Source of the DNA: Terriglobia bacterium
GTDB lineage: Bacteria; Acidobacteriota; Terriglobia; Bryobacterales; Bryobacteraceae
DNA: 64,000 nucleotides
Assembly: GCA_020073265.1 (NCBI GenBank)
Contig: JAIQFN010000026.1
Span: 20,600-84,599, forward strand
Direction: 5' to 3'
This document shows positions 25,110 through 33,779 of the stretch, piece by piece (the first letter of the stretch is position 1; the number at the start of each line of letters is the position of its first letter). Under the pieces are notes generated by a model. The model did not search any database and was not told the DNA's origin. It saw only the letters and a list, made by a program, of their open reading frames with translations. Both the position numbers and the translations under genes were made by a program.

Positions 25110-27521
25110 CTAATCGACAACCCTCGCAGGCATTACGAAACCAGCCAGCAGATAGCAGCCGGCGCCAGTGAGGACGCAGGCGTGGATGCTCGAGTCCATC
25201 GAGACCACCATCGCGACGAAGCTGCCCAGCGCTCCAGCGGCGCCGTTCAGCGCCCACATCCACGGCAGGTTCTGATCCTGCCGCAGAACATTCATCCAGC
25301 GCATGCCCACGGGAAAGCAGAAGCCGAGCAGGAATCCGCAGGGCAGCACCAGGGCCAGAGAGATCGCGATACGCTGCCAAAGAACGCCCGCGGTGTAGGC
25401 ATGCGCGACGGGCAGGACCGCTAAAGAATAAACGACGATGACGAGCGATGCCGCGATGGCCGGAGTACGGCTGTGCCATCCGGAACTTAATGGCAGCTTG
25501 TCGGACGCCAGGCTGCCGATCCCGGTGGAGAAAACCAAGCCGGCCAGGACCACCGCCAGCGAGTAGATGGGGTGGCCGAGGAAGATTGACAACTGCTGCA
25601 TCATGGCCATTTCCACGAACATGAAACCGAGTCCGATGGCGACGAAGTAGCCGACCGCTCCGGCCGGGGGAGCCGCTGCGCCGCGTCTCCTTCTTAGCAG
25701 CAACGCCGGAAGAACGATGGTGGAGATCACCAGGATGATCGCGGCCAGCATGAAGGCCAGCAGAAACAAAATCGCGCGCAGGTTCGATCCATGGCCGCCG
25801 GTCCGGAGCAGAGCGGGCAGGCGCGAGAGGTGCACGGCGTTGAAGAAATAAGGAGACGAATCGAAGACCGGCGAGTAGTCCATCGCGTCCGCGCCGCGCA
25901 ACGCCGCCATTTCGCCGAGGCTGCGGGCGGACAGGATCGCGTTCAACTCCGGCGCGCTGGGGGATTCGCCGGGCAAGTAGAGCCGCGTGAACGCCAGTGC
26001 GTTCGAAATCTCGCGCAGTTTGCGCAGGTCCGATTCGGAGAAGGGTTGGTTGCTCGCCAGCAGCGTGGCCACTCGATCGGAACCGATCAAGGCGAGGTTG
26101 CGCTCCGGATTCGCGACGCCTTCGGCCATCAGCATGGCTTTGGCCACCGAGAACAAGCGGTAGGTTTGCCCTTTCTCCGGCCCGGAAAACCAGCGGCTGA
26201 AGGTGATGATGCCGCCCGGTTTCAGACTGTGGTAGAAAACGCGCCAGCCGTCCACGGTGTAGAGCGCGTTCTCGGAAAGGGTGAGCGCGCCGGCCGAGGT
26301 GGCGGCCCAGGTGTCCACCAGCGAGGCCTGCACCAGGTCGAAGCGCTCGGGGGATCGTGTGAGGTAGCTGCGGCCTTCGTCGTAGTGCAGCTCGAAGCCG
26401 GGGATTTTGCTGAAGCCGGAGAACCACTCGAGTTTGTGCAGCGTGAGATCCACGATGGCGCTGTTCACTTCGATTCCCACGATGCGGTGGATGCCGTTGA
26501 CCGCGCAGTTGAGCACATCGCGGCCGCCGCCAACGCCAATCACCGCCGCGCTCGCCGCGTCGCGCCGCAACTGGGCGCCGATGGAAGTGACGTCGTAGCG
26601 GAGGAATTCGAACGGCTTCAGGTCCCCACGGAAGCGGCTGATCGGCGTGAATGCGTCGCTGTCGATATTCAACTCGATCTGCTCGACGTCGATGTACGGC
26701 ATCCTGGCGCTCCGCCCCCACATCGTTGGAGGCGCGACCGTCGGCTGGTTCGCCCGGACCCTCGAAATCGGATTCCAGCGCTCCGTGAGAATGTCGGTGC
26801 GAGTGTCGAGGGCGCCTTTCGTCCAGGTGGGCTGGATGCCATACAGGGTGGAGGCGTTGAGGCCGGCGAGAATCAGCATGGCGGACGCGCAGAGTCCAGT
26901 TATCGTGGCGCGGCGATTTTCCTGCGCGTAAACCGAATACAGGGCGCTGCTCGTGAACAGCAACGCGGAGACCACAAAGATCGCACTGGGCGCGTCGATC
27001 AGGCCCAGCAGCGCGATCGACCCGGCGCATCCCAGCGCCGCGCCGGTCATGTCGGCGAAGTAGATGCGTCCCATCGGGAACGGCATGCGCGTGAGCGACA
27101 GGCACACGGCGATCCCGGAAAAGAAGAACGGTACTGAGATGATGGCCGAAAACAGCAGGAAGGTGTAAACGGTCTGGGCCGCCAGCGAGACATCCAGCGG
27201 CACCGACAGCATGGACATCAAGGCCAGGGGCATGGAGATGGCGGTGGCGAGCGTGGCTTGAACTATTCGCCGCGGAATGAGCGCGGGCGTGAACAGCGTA
27301 GGTCGAAACTGGACCGCGAGCGCGCCGGCCGTCATGCCGAACATCGCCATCGAAATCGAGACGAAGGCCAGATAGTACCAGCACACCACGCTCAGAAGGC
27401 GCGTCAGGACGATTTCATACATCAAGGTGCTGGCGCACAGAAGAACGAGGCCCGAGAAAAAGGCGGCCGGGCGTAGGCGAGCCGGTGTGGTCGCGGAAGG
27501 GTTCGCGAGGTTCGAAACCAT
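25110..27521 (-). CDS. membrane-fused spermidine synthase-like methyltransferase-fold protein
   Basis: From ATG 27521 the product is 803 aa (TTG 27542 is possible). An N-terminal polytopic block (about residues 20-215; FFSGLVLLCASTLMYEIVLT, then LVVCWYYLAFVSISMAMFG-type helices) resembles the transporter-like half of fused polyamine synthases. The SAM/dcSAM Rossmann core at about 315-450 contains AAVIGVGGGRDVLNCAVNGI, then GIEVNSAIVDLTLHKLEWFS, and YDEGRSYLTRSPERFDLVQA. More membrane helices follow to the C-terminus. The D-x-x-x-S substrate motifs of true spermidine synthase are not clear, so aminopropyltransferase activity is unproven. It faces away from the kinase gene. Confidence 0.75.
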   Translation of the reverse strand: MVSNLANPSATTPARLRPAAFFSGLVLLCASTLMYEIVLTRLLSVVCWYYLAFVSISMAMFGMTAGALAVQFRPTLFTPALIPRRIVQATLATAISMPLALMSMLSVPLDVSLAAQTVYTFLLFSAIISVPFFFSGIAVCLSLTRMPFPMGRIYFADMTGAALGCAGSIALLGLIDAPSAIFVVSALLFTSSALYSVYAQENRRATITGLCASAMLILAGLNASTLYGIQPTWTKGALDTRTDILTERWNPISRVRANQPTVAPPTMWGRSARMPYIDVEQIELNIDSDAFTPISRFRGDLKPFEFLRYDVTSIGAQLRRDAASAAVIGVGGGRDVLNCAVNGIHRIVGIEVNSAIVDLTLHKLEWFSGFSKIPGFELHYDEGRSYLTRSPERFDLVQASLVDTWAATSAGALTLSENALYTVDGWRVFYHSLKPGGIITFSRWFSGPEKGQTYRLFSVAKAMLMAEGVANPERNLALIGSDRVATLLASNQPFSESDLRKLREISNALAFTRLYLPGESPSAPELNAILSARSLGEMAALRGADAMDYSPVFDSSPYFFNAVHLSRLPALLRTGGHGSNLRAILFLLAFMLAAIILVISTIVLPALLLRRRRGAAAPPAGAVGYFVAIGLGFMFVEMAMMQQLSIFLGHPIYSLAVVLAGLVFSTGIGSLASDKLPLSSGWHSRTPAIAASLVIVVYSLAVLPVAHAYTAGVLWQRIAISLALVLPCGFLLGFCFPVGMRWMNVLRQDQNLPWMWALNGAAGALGSFVAMVVSMDSSIHACVLTGAGCYLLAGFVMPARVVD

Positions 27522-27688
27522 TTGCAACGCGGATGATAGCAAATACTTCCCGCCCGATGAGGGGCCAGTAACGGCGTAGCTTTCGAGCAGGTCAAATACT
27601 GGACTGGAAGAGTGGAAATCGCCCCAGGGAGAGTGTCCAAACTGCTCGCCCGAGAAGCCCAGTCGTCGTCACGGAGGCTTCCGCCGAC

Positions 27689-27901
27689 CTATTGTTGGAT
27701 GCCTCCACCAGGGCGTTGGCCAGCGACGTAGCCAATCAGACCGTTGAGCTTGTCGGTAATTTCAGCCAGGTTTTGCTCGGTCCTGTGTTGAAACTGACGC
27801 AGGTCCCGGATGTGTTCACTCTGCTGCTTTTCTAGGTGAGCCATTACGACCATGGCGTCTTGCAGCTCCTTGATGGCTGCCTGCATGTGCTCGTTGTTCA
27901 T
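27689..27901 (-). CDS. small coiled-coil protein
   Basis: The product is 70 aa: MNNEHMQAAIKELQDAMVVM, then AHLEKQQSEHIRDLRQFQHR and TEQNLAEITDKLNGLIGYVA. It is almost entirely helical with heptad-like spacing and a Gly-rich end. Small proteins of this form, ending in 'ekLn.LI..vdg', recur in Acidobacteriota (general recollection). No catalytic motif or signal peptide is present. The function is unknown; it may be a structural or partner protein. Confidence 0.55.
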   Translation of the reverse strand: MNNEHMQAAIKELQDAMVVMAHLEKQQSEHIRDLRQFQHRTEQNLAEITDKLNGLIGYVAGQRPGGGIQQ

Positions 27902-27986
27902 GGGCCCAAAACCATATTAGCGCGAGGGCTGCGCCTGAGATTGTCTCCAAGCGCGGGCCATTGCATTGTACAATCGCAAAAGCCAT

Positions 27987-29969
27987 ATGAGAACCCTCGC
28001 GCTTGCTCTGATTTTGCTGGCACCCGTCGCCGCGCAAACGCCGCGCCCCATGACTACCGGCGACGTGCTGGCCGTCCAGTCGGTCGGCGGAGTGAAAATT
28101 TCGCCGGACGGAAAGCTGGTTCTGTATGAGGTGGCCTATCCGGATCTGGCCGATGACCGCGGGCACACCGAAATCTGGCTGGCGCCGGCCAGCGGCTCAC
28201 CGGCGGGAATCAAGGCGCGGCGGTTCACCAGCGGGCGCGAGGATAAGGCCGCGGAGTGGTCGCCCGACGGCCAATGGGTGGCGTTTCTCAGAACGTCGCG
28301 CGACAATGGCGCTCCGGCGGGCGAGACGCCGCGCGCACAGATCTACGTGATGCCTGCGTTCGGTGGGGAAGCCGATCCACTGACCGAGGGCAAGGGTGGC
28401 GTTACCGCGTTCGCCTGGTCGCCCGATTCCAAGCGCATCGCTTTCGTGGCGGGTGTGCCGCTCACCGAGGCGCAGGAAAAGGACCAGAAGGACAAGAACG
28501 ACACGCGCGTGATCGATGGCGATTACCGCTTTTCGCATCTGTGGGTGATCGACGTCGCATCGAAGAAGGCCGGCGAGGTCGTCAAGATCGACGGCGTTCT
28601 GGCGGACCCGCAGTGGTCGCCCGACGGCTCGCGCCTGGCTTACGTTTCGCGCCCCACGCCCAAGGCCGACGATGGCACGATATCGGACATTTATGTCGTC
28701 GCGTCTGCCGCCGGCTCCGCCTCGCCGCGCAAGATTTTTGAGAACGAAGGACCCGACGACAGCCCGCGCTGGTCGCCGGACGGCAAATGGATCGCGTTCA
28801 ACTCGCGCGACAATCGGCACGGCGTGCTGGGAGTGCAGCATCTGATGGTGATGGGATCCGATGGCGGATCGCCGCGCGACTTGACGCCCGATCCGGCCTC
28901 GACAGCTTCGGACATCCGCTGGTCGCCCGACGGGTCCTCGCTTTACTACCGCTCCGCGCTGCACACCACCGCGCAGATTTTCCGCGTTGCGCTGAAGGGC
29001 GGCGCTCCGGAGGCGCTGACGCATGACGAGGCGGTGATCAACAGCTTCAGTCTTTCGCATGCCGCCGATCGCGTCGCCTTCGCCCGCAGCGACCTGCAGC
29101 ATGCGCCGGAACTGTACGTTTCGGCGTTTCCGAAACTGGACGCGCAGCGCGTCACCGACCACAACGCGCTGGTTCGCGACCTGGCTCTCGGCAAGAGCGA
29201 GGTGGTGCACTGGCGCGGCAAGGACGGCCTGGACCTCGAAGGCATCCTGATTTATCCCGCCGGCTACCAGACCGGGAAAAAGGTGCCGCTGATCGCGTCC
29301 ATCCACGGCGGACCCAGTGGCGCGTGGTCGCAGGCCTTCCCGCACAGCGGCAACGGTTATGCACAGGTTTGGGCGGGCAAAGGCTGGGCGGTGTTCCTTC
29401 CGAACATCCGCGGCAGCTCGGGCTACGGCGAAAAATTCCAGCTCGCCAATCTCAAGGACTGGGGCGGCATGGACTATCAGGACATCCAGTCCGGCCTGGA
29501 CGAGCTGGTGCGCCGGGGCATCGCCGATCCCGACCGCATGGTGCAGAGCGGCTGGAGCTACGGCGGCTACATGACCGCGTGGACGCTGACACAGACCAAC
29601 CGCTTCAAGGCGGTGGTGGTGGGCGCGGGCTTGACCGATATGTTTTCGATGTACTCGACCAACGATCTGCAGCGCGTGCTGGAAGGCTACTTCGGCGACG
29701 CGCCCTGGAACGATCTGGAAAGTTACCGGCGAGCGTCCGCGATGACGTTCATCAAGCAGGCCAAGACGCCCACGTTGATCATGCACGGCGCCGCCGACAC
29801 GCGCGTGCCGGTCGGACAGGCGCAGGAACTGTACATGGGGCTGCGCAAGAACAACGTGCCGGTGGAGATGGTGGTGTTCCCGCGCGAGAACCACGGTTTC
29901 ATCGAGCCGCGGCACATTCTGGATAAGATGCAGCGCGAGACCGCGTTCATCGAAAAATACCTGAAGTAG
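27987..29969 (+). CDS. exported S9 family peptidase (prolyl oligopeptidase/DPP-like)
   Basis: The product is 660 aa from ATG 27987 (signal peptide MRTLALALILLAPVAAQ). Residues about 20-390 are a beta-propeller of WD40/TolB-like blades with repeated W-S-P-D-G/S motifs. The catalytic alpha/beta hydrolase domain carries GWSYGGYMTAW (Ser), HGAADTRVPVGQ (Asp) and ENHGF (His), a complete triad. Substrates are probably short peptides in the periplasm. A TACAAT hexamer lies 12 bases before the ATG. Confidence 0.9.
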   Translation: MRTLALALILLAPVAAQTPRPMTTGDVLAVQSVGGVKISPDGKLVLYEVAYPDLADDRGHTEIWLAPASGSPAGIKARRFTSGREDKAAEWSPDGQWVAFLRTSRDNGAPAGETPRAQIYVMPAFGGEADPLTEGKGGVTAFAWSPDSKRIAFVAGVPLTEAQEKDQKDKNDTRVIDGDYRFSHLWVIDVASKKAGEVVKIDGVLADPQWSPDGSRLAYVSRPTPKADDGTISDIYVVASAAGSASPRKIFENEGPDDSPRWSPDGKWIAFNSRDNRHGVLGVQHLMVMGSDGGSPRDLTPDPASTASDIRWSPDGSSLYYRSALHTTAQIFRVALKGGAPEALTHDEAVINSFSLSHAADRVAFARSDLQHAPELYVSAFPKLDAQRVTDHNALVRDLALGKSEVVHWRGKDGLDLEGILIYPAGYQTGKKVPLIASIHGGPSGAWSQAFPHSGNGYAQVWAGKGWAVFLPNIRGSSGYGEKFQLANLKDWGGMDYQDIQSGLDELVRRGIADPDRMVQSGWSYGGYMTAWTLTQTNRFKAVVVGAGLTDMFSMYSTNDLQRVLEGYFGDAPWNDLESYRRASAMTFIKQAKTPTLIMHGAADTRVPVGQAQELYMGLRKNNVPVEMVVFPRENHGFIEPRHILDKMQRETAFIEKYLK

Positions 29970-29989
29970 CGTTGTGGTATTTTGTCGGC

Positions 29990-30535
29990 ATGCACAAGCT
30001 TGCCGCAGCGTTTCTCGTGTTATTCGGATCGGCCATCGCGCCCGCCCAAACCGTCGGCGGCGTCCGGCCGCAACAGGATCAATCCAAACCGCGCCCGGTT
30101 CGCAACGACGTGGCGCAGCCCGGACAAGAGATCATCACCATCCGCTATTTCCGCATCAAGAAGCGCACATTCGATCAGTTTCTGAAGGCCAGCCAGGAGG
30201 ATGTCTGGCCGTATTTCGACAAGATCGGCGCGCGCGTGATCGGGATGTGGAAAGTATTCGAAGCCGAAGGCGTGGAAGGCCAGACCAAGTCGAGCAACGA
30301 TTACGACGAAGTGTATCTGTCGACGCGCTACGCGAACCTCGATCACTGGAAAGCGACACGCAATCCCACCGCGCTCGGAGGCAACGGTCCGGATTGGGAA
30401 AAATGCCAGCGCGGGCTCGCGCTCAGGCGGAGCCTGACCATCTCCACGAATCTCATGTTTCTGCAGGGCGCGATGGCGGCCAACCAGCCGCTCTACATGC
30501 CCGGTTTGAATGAGAGCTACGAAAAGAAACCCTGA
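29990..30535 (+). CDS. exported NIPSNAP/dimeric alpha-beta-barrel-like protein
   Basis: The product is 181 aa from ATG 29990, just after the peptidase. It has a signal peptide (MHKLAAAFLVLFGSAIAPAQ). The mature part EIITIRYFRIKKRTFDQFLK, then VWPYFDKIGARVIGMWKVFE and DYDEVYLSTRYANLDHWKAT, has the beta-alpha-beta-beta order and 'w..f...Ga...G.w' core of dimeric alpha-beta barrels such as NIPSNAP. The function is unknown. It probably shares a transcript with the S9 peptidase (20-base gap). Confidence 0.68.
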   Translation: MHKLAAAFLVLFGSAIAPAQTVGGVRPQQDQSKPRPVRNDVAQPGQEIITIRYFRIKKRTFDQFLKASQEDVWPYFDKIGARVIGMWKVFEAEGVEGQTKSSNDYDEVYLSTRYANLDHWKATRNPTALGGNGPDWEKCQRGLALRRSLTISTNLMFLQGAMAANQPLYMPGLNESYEKKP

Positions 30536-30557
30536 GCCGGCCCTCTATCATTAGTAC

Positions 30558-31508
30558 ATGCCCAACTGGCGCGAATTGCTGGATCTGAAATTCTACCTGC
30601 CGGTGCTCTCCAACCTGGTCCGGATCGTTTTCATTCTGCTGTTCGCCTACGTTTGCACCCGAGCACTCGGGCGCGTGCTGCGGGCGCTGCGCGACTATGC
30701 CGTCAAGGTGATGCGCGAGCGCGGGGGCGTGCCGGAATATGAACTCGCAAAGCGCGCCGAGACAATCTGCAATCTGGCGCGGAAAGCGCTGTTCGCCGTG
30801 ATCTGGGTGGTGGCCGGATTGATGATCCTCAAGGAGATGAACTTCGACGTCCGGCCGCTGCTGGCGGGCGCCGGGATCGTGGGCGTGGCGGTGGGCTTCG
30901 GCGCGCAGAATATCATCAAGGACGTCCTGGGCGGGCTGTCGATGATGCTGGAGAATCAGGTGCGGGTGAACGACATCGCAATCATCAACGGCAAGGGCGG
31001 GCTGGTGGAGGAGATCAACCTGCGGACCACGGTGCTGCGCGGCGAGGACGGCGCGGTCCACATTTTTTCGAACGGGAATATCCAGAGCCTGTCGAATCTG
31101 ACGCGGGAGTTCTCGTTCTACGTTTTCGACATCTCGGTCTCCTATCAAGACGACACCGATGCGGCGGTCGCGATACTCCGCGAGATCGGCAGCCAGCTCT
31201 CGGGCGAGGAGCCGTATCAGTCGGCTATTCTCGCGCCGCTCGAGATCTGGGGCGTGGACAAACTGGGCGAATCCGGAGTGACGATCAAGGCGCGCTTCAA
31301 GACGCTGCCGGGCAAGCAATGGCTGGTGGGGCGCGAAATGAACCGCCGGATCAAGAAGCATTTCCAGGAAGCCGCGATCGATATTCCGTTTCCCACGCAG
31401 ACTATTTATATGACGCCTGTGCTGTCGCCGGAACTGCGTAACGAACTCAAGCAGGTGGTGCGCGAGGTGCTGCAGGAAGGCGGGGCGGGGAATCCTCGCA
31501 AGGCCTGA
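30558..31508 (+). CDS. small-conductance mechanosensitive channel (MscS family)
   Basis: The product is 316 aa. Membrane helices lie near residues 15-35, 70-95 and 95-118. The pore-lining helix and beta domain carry the MscS signature LLAGAGIVGVAVGFGAQNII, then KDVLGGLSMMLENQVRVNDI, followed by VEEINLRTTVLRGEDGAVHI and PNG-like FSNGNI. The C-terminal alpha/beta domain reaches about 300. It releases solutes on hypo-osmotic shock at the inner membrane. No Shine-Dalgarno is obvious. Confidence 0.9.
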   Translation: MPNWRELLDLKFYLPVLSNLVRIVFILLFAYVCTRALGRVLRALRDYAVKVMRERGGVPEYELAKRAETICNLARKALFAVIWVVAGLMILKEMNFDVRPLLAGAGIVGVAVGFGAQNIIKDVLGGLSMMLENQVRVNDIAIINGKGGLVEEINLRTTVLRGEDGAVHIFSNGNIQSLSNLTREFSFYVFDISVSYQDDTDAAVAILREIGSQLSGEEPYQSAILAPLEIWGVDKLGESGVTIKARFKTLPGKQWLVGREMNRRIKKHFQEAAIDIPFPTQTIYMTPVLSPELRNELKQVVREVLQEGGAGNPRKA

Positions 31509-31513
31509 GCCAA

Positions 31514-31605
31514 GTGGGGCAGCCTTTCCAGGCTGCAGCCGGCTTTTAGCCGGCCTTAGGTTCGCCGGCCGGAAGGCCGGCTGCGGCCAGGATTGGCCGC
31601 CCCAC
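31514..31605. repeat. REP-like inverted repeat, family 2, copy 1
   Basis: The outer arms GTGGGGCAGCC and GGCCGCCCCAC enclose GCAGCCGGC / GCCGGCTGC arms, so the element can fold into a long cruciform. It lies between convergent genes (MscS and NicO). Its right half, 'GGCTGCGGCCAGGATTGGCC', closely matches 56726-56765. Confidence 0.7.
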
Positions 31606-31609
31606 AATG

Positions 31610-32428
31610 CTAGCCGGCGATCCAGGACGGCTGGATCCAGCCCAGCGAAACGCCGGTCATCACCACTCCCAACGCCAGCACGATGGCGGCTGACGCCACG
31701 GGCATCCAGCGGAAGAACGGATTGCCGCTCCCGGCGTCCGCGGGCAGCAGGTGCTTGGCGTAGATGACGAGCACGCCGATTCCCATCAGGACGATCGCCA
31801 GCCCCAGGCTGAAGGACACCAGCAACAGCAGGCCCAGCGCGACGCGGCCGAGCGCCACCGCCGTCAGCAGCAGCACCAGGGCCGATTCGCACGGCACCAG
31901 TCCGCCGCTCGCTCCCAGCGCCACCAGGCTGGACCACGAAATTTCGTCGGGCATGTGGCTGTGGCCGTGCTCATGCTCGTGATGGTGATGATGATCGTGG
32001 TCGTGGTCGTGGTGATGGTGGTGGTCATGATCGTGGCGGGGAGCATGCGTGTGCGAATGCGCGTGGGCTGGAGCGCGCAGGCGCTTGTAAAGCATCCAGG
32101 CGCCGATGGCGACGATCGACAGTCCGGAAACCGCGCCCAGAACGCGCGTCACTTTTTCCTGGACTACATATTGAAACAGGAACAAGGTCGCCATTCCCAG
32201 CAGGAAGACCGTCACGGTGTGCGTGAACGTGACCATGGCGCCAAGAAAAGCCGCGTGCTTGACGGTGCCGCGCGATCCGACCAGGTACGCCGCGACGATG
32301 GTCTTGCCGTGGCCTGGAGTCAACGCGTGCGCGGCGCCCAATGCGAACGCTACTCCGATGGCCGCCGCCATCATCCAGGGAGTGAGCGACTGCTGGTGCA
32401 GCAGGCGGGATAAGGCGTCCGGGTTCAT
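31610..32428 (-). CDS. NicO/RcnA-family nickel-cobalt exporter
   Basis: The product is 272 aa from ATG 32428. Six or so membrane helices are present. The family signature GAAHALTPGHGKTIVAAYLV lies at about residues 30-50. A central cytoplasmic loop (about 120-155) is extraordinarily His/Asp-rich (many consecutive H, HD and HE pairs), typical of metal-sensing loops in RcnA-like exporters. ASGGLVPCESALVLLLTAVA holds the second conserved 'G.vPCp.al..l' motif with Pro-Cys. It is predicted to efflux Ni/Co or a similar divalent cation across the inner membrane. No RcnR-type regulator is nearby. Confidence 0.88.
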   Translation of the reverse strand: MNPDALSRLLHQQSLTPWMMAAAIGVAFALGAAHALTPGHGKTIVAAYLVGSRGTVKHAAFLGAMVTFTHTVTVFLLGMATLFLFQYVVQEKVTRVLGAVSGLSIVAIGAWMLYKRLRAPAHAHSHTHAPRHDHDHHHHHDHDHDHHHHHEHEHGHSHMPDEISWSSLVALGASGGLVPCESALVLLLTAVALGRVALGLLLLVSFSLGLAIVLMGIGVLVIYAKHLLPADAGSGNPFFRWMPVASAAIVLALGVVMTGVSLGWIQPSWIAG

Positions 32429-32454
32429 TGCTAACTGGCATTCTACCGCTGATC

Positions 32455-32563
32455 GTGGCGCACGCACTCATGGGTGCCGCGACGCCACTCATGGCGACGC
32501 TTGGTCCGCCTCTTACGGCGTTCACACGAGTGTGAACGCGGCACGCACGAGTGCGTGCGCCAC
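32455..32563. repeat. REP-like twin-hairpin repeat, family 1, compound copy
   Basis: The right part (32518-32563) holds two adjacent hairpins: GCGTTCACA-CGAG-TGTGAACGC and then GCACGCA-CGAG-TGCGTGC, followed by GCCAC. The left part (32455-32500) holds degenerate hairpins in the other orientation (GGCGCACGCACTCATGGGTG). It shares its second hairpin exactly with 50441-50485 and 52649-52693. Confidence 0.75.
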
Positions 32564-32589
32564 GTTGGCCACGTGATTTAATTGGATGG

Positions 32590-33258
32590 ATGTGGAAACT
32601 GCTGTGCATCGCGGCTTGTCTTCCGGCCTTCAGCCAGGATTGGGCGCGCGAACGCCTCGACAAATCGACGCGGCACCAGGAATGGCTCTACCTCAAGCAC
32701 GACGGCCGCACCGTAGACACGTTCATCGTCTACCCGGAGGTCAGCCAGAAGACGCCGGTGATTCTCATCATCCATGATGGCCAGGGGCTGACCGAGTGGG
32801 CGCAGAGCCTCGCCGACGCGGTGGCCGAGGCGGGCTACATCGCTCTTGCGCCCGACCTGCTTTCGGGAATGGGGCCCAAGGGCGGCGGCAGCATCGACTT
32901 TGCGCCTGGAACCGTCGCGCAGGGGATCGCCAAGCTTCCGCCGGAGCAGATCGCAGCCTACCTCGACGCGGTGGCCGACTACGCCCGCAAAATTCCGGCG
33001 GCCAACGGCAAAGTCGCTATCGCCGGGTTCGGCTGGGGCGCGTCACAAGCGCTGCGTTTCGCCGCCAGCCATGCGGATCTCGCCGCGGTGTACTTGTTCG
33101 GCGCGCAGGAACGCCCGCCGTCGACGCCATCGGTCTTCGACTTTCCCGGACCCGCCGACTTCATGCGGCTCGGCGACGCTCCCAACGCTTCAGGTCCCGC
33201 CAAGAAAGCGCGCGACGACGCCTGGGAACAGTGGAAGAAGCTGCTCGCGAAGCTGTAA
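32590..33258 (+). CDS. dienelactone hydrolase-family protein lacking the nucleophile
   Basis: The product is 222 aa from ATG 32590; signal peptide MWKLLCIAACLPAFSQ. The fold is clear: VDTFIVYPEVSQKTPVILII, GYIALAPDLLSGMGPKGGGS, then KVAIAGFGWGASQALRFAAS. In dienelactone hydrolases the elbow is G-x-C-x-G-G; here the position of the Cys/Ser nucleophile is Gly148 (GFGWGA). The usual 'P.agH.F' His region reads FPGPADFMRLGD, so the catalytic His also seems lost. The frame is intact, pointing to a non-catalytic role rather than decay. It is exported; the ligand is unknown. Confidence 0.75.
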   Translation: MWKLLCIAACLPAFSQDWARERLDKSTRHQEWLYLKHDGRTVDTFIVYPEVSQKTPVILIIHDGQGLTEWAQSLADAVAEAGYIALAPDLLSGMGPKGGGSIDFAPGTVAQGIAKLPPEQIAAYLDAVADYARKIPAANGKVAIAGFGWGASQALRFAASHADLAAVYLFGAQERPPSTPSVFDFPGPADFMRLGDAPNASGPAKKARDDAWEQWKKLLAKL

Positions 33259-33265
33259 CGCTGGT

Positions 33266-33663
33266 TCAGTCTTCGCGCAAAGCGGTCAGCGGATCGATCC
33301 GGATCGCCCGGCGCGCCGGAAAATAGCTCGCCGCCACGCCGGTCGACAACAGCAGCGACGCCACGGCCGTCATGGTCACGGCATCATGACCGGTCACGCC
33401 GAACAGCAAGGACGAGATGAGCCGCGTGACGCCGAACGCGCCTGCTAGTCCGAATCGCAGTTGAGACGCACGCCCCAGATGGCCAGCAGCCGGTTGGAAT
33501 CGGCGAACGGCAGCGGACGCAGCAACACGGCGTTCACCACGCTGAAGATCGCGGCGTTCGCGCCGATGCCCAGCGCCAGCGTCAAAATAGCGGTGGCGGT
33601 GAAACCACGGCTCTTCGCCATGGCTCGAAAAGTTCCACGGATGTCTTGCGCAAGGCCGGTCAT
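33266..33663 (-). pseudogene. ADOP-type (acidobacterial duplicated orphan) permease, internally deleted
   Basis: The N-terminus is intact: [20 protein letters not shown], then [20 protein letters not shown] and [13 protein letters not shown], a hallmark of MacB/ADOP permeases. After about 65 residues it breaks into a frame that stops. At the other end the authentic C-terminus is found in another frame: VTRLISSLLFGVTGHDAVTM, then TAVASLLLSTGVAASYFPAR and RAIRIDPLTALRED-stop at 33266. A family member has roughly 800 residues, so most of the gene has been deleted and the ends joined. Confidence 0.85.
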
Positions 33664-33779
33664 ATCGCTATTGGATTTAGTGTAAGGTCCGGGCGATGCA
33701 GGTTACTGGCGCTGATCGGACGCCAAATGCGCTGAGGAAGTCATATTGGCTGGATAGCGAAGCGATACAATGCTTATCG

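Noticed and set aside
31960..32060. GTGGTGATG-type short tandem repeat
   Set aside because: It is the reverse complement of His/Asp codons in the NicO loop, so it is coding low complexity, not a separate repeat element.
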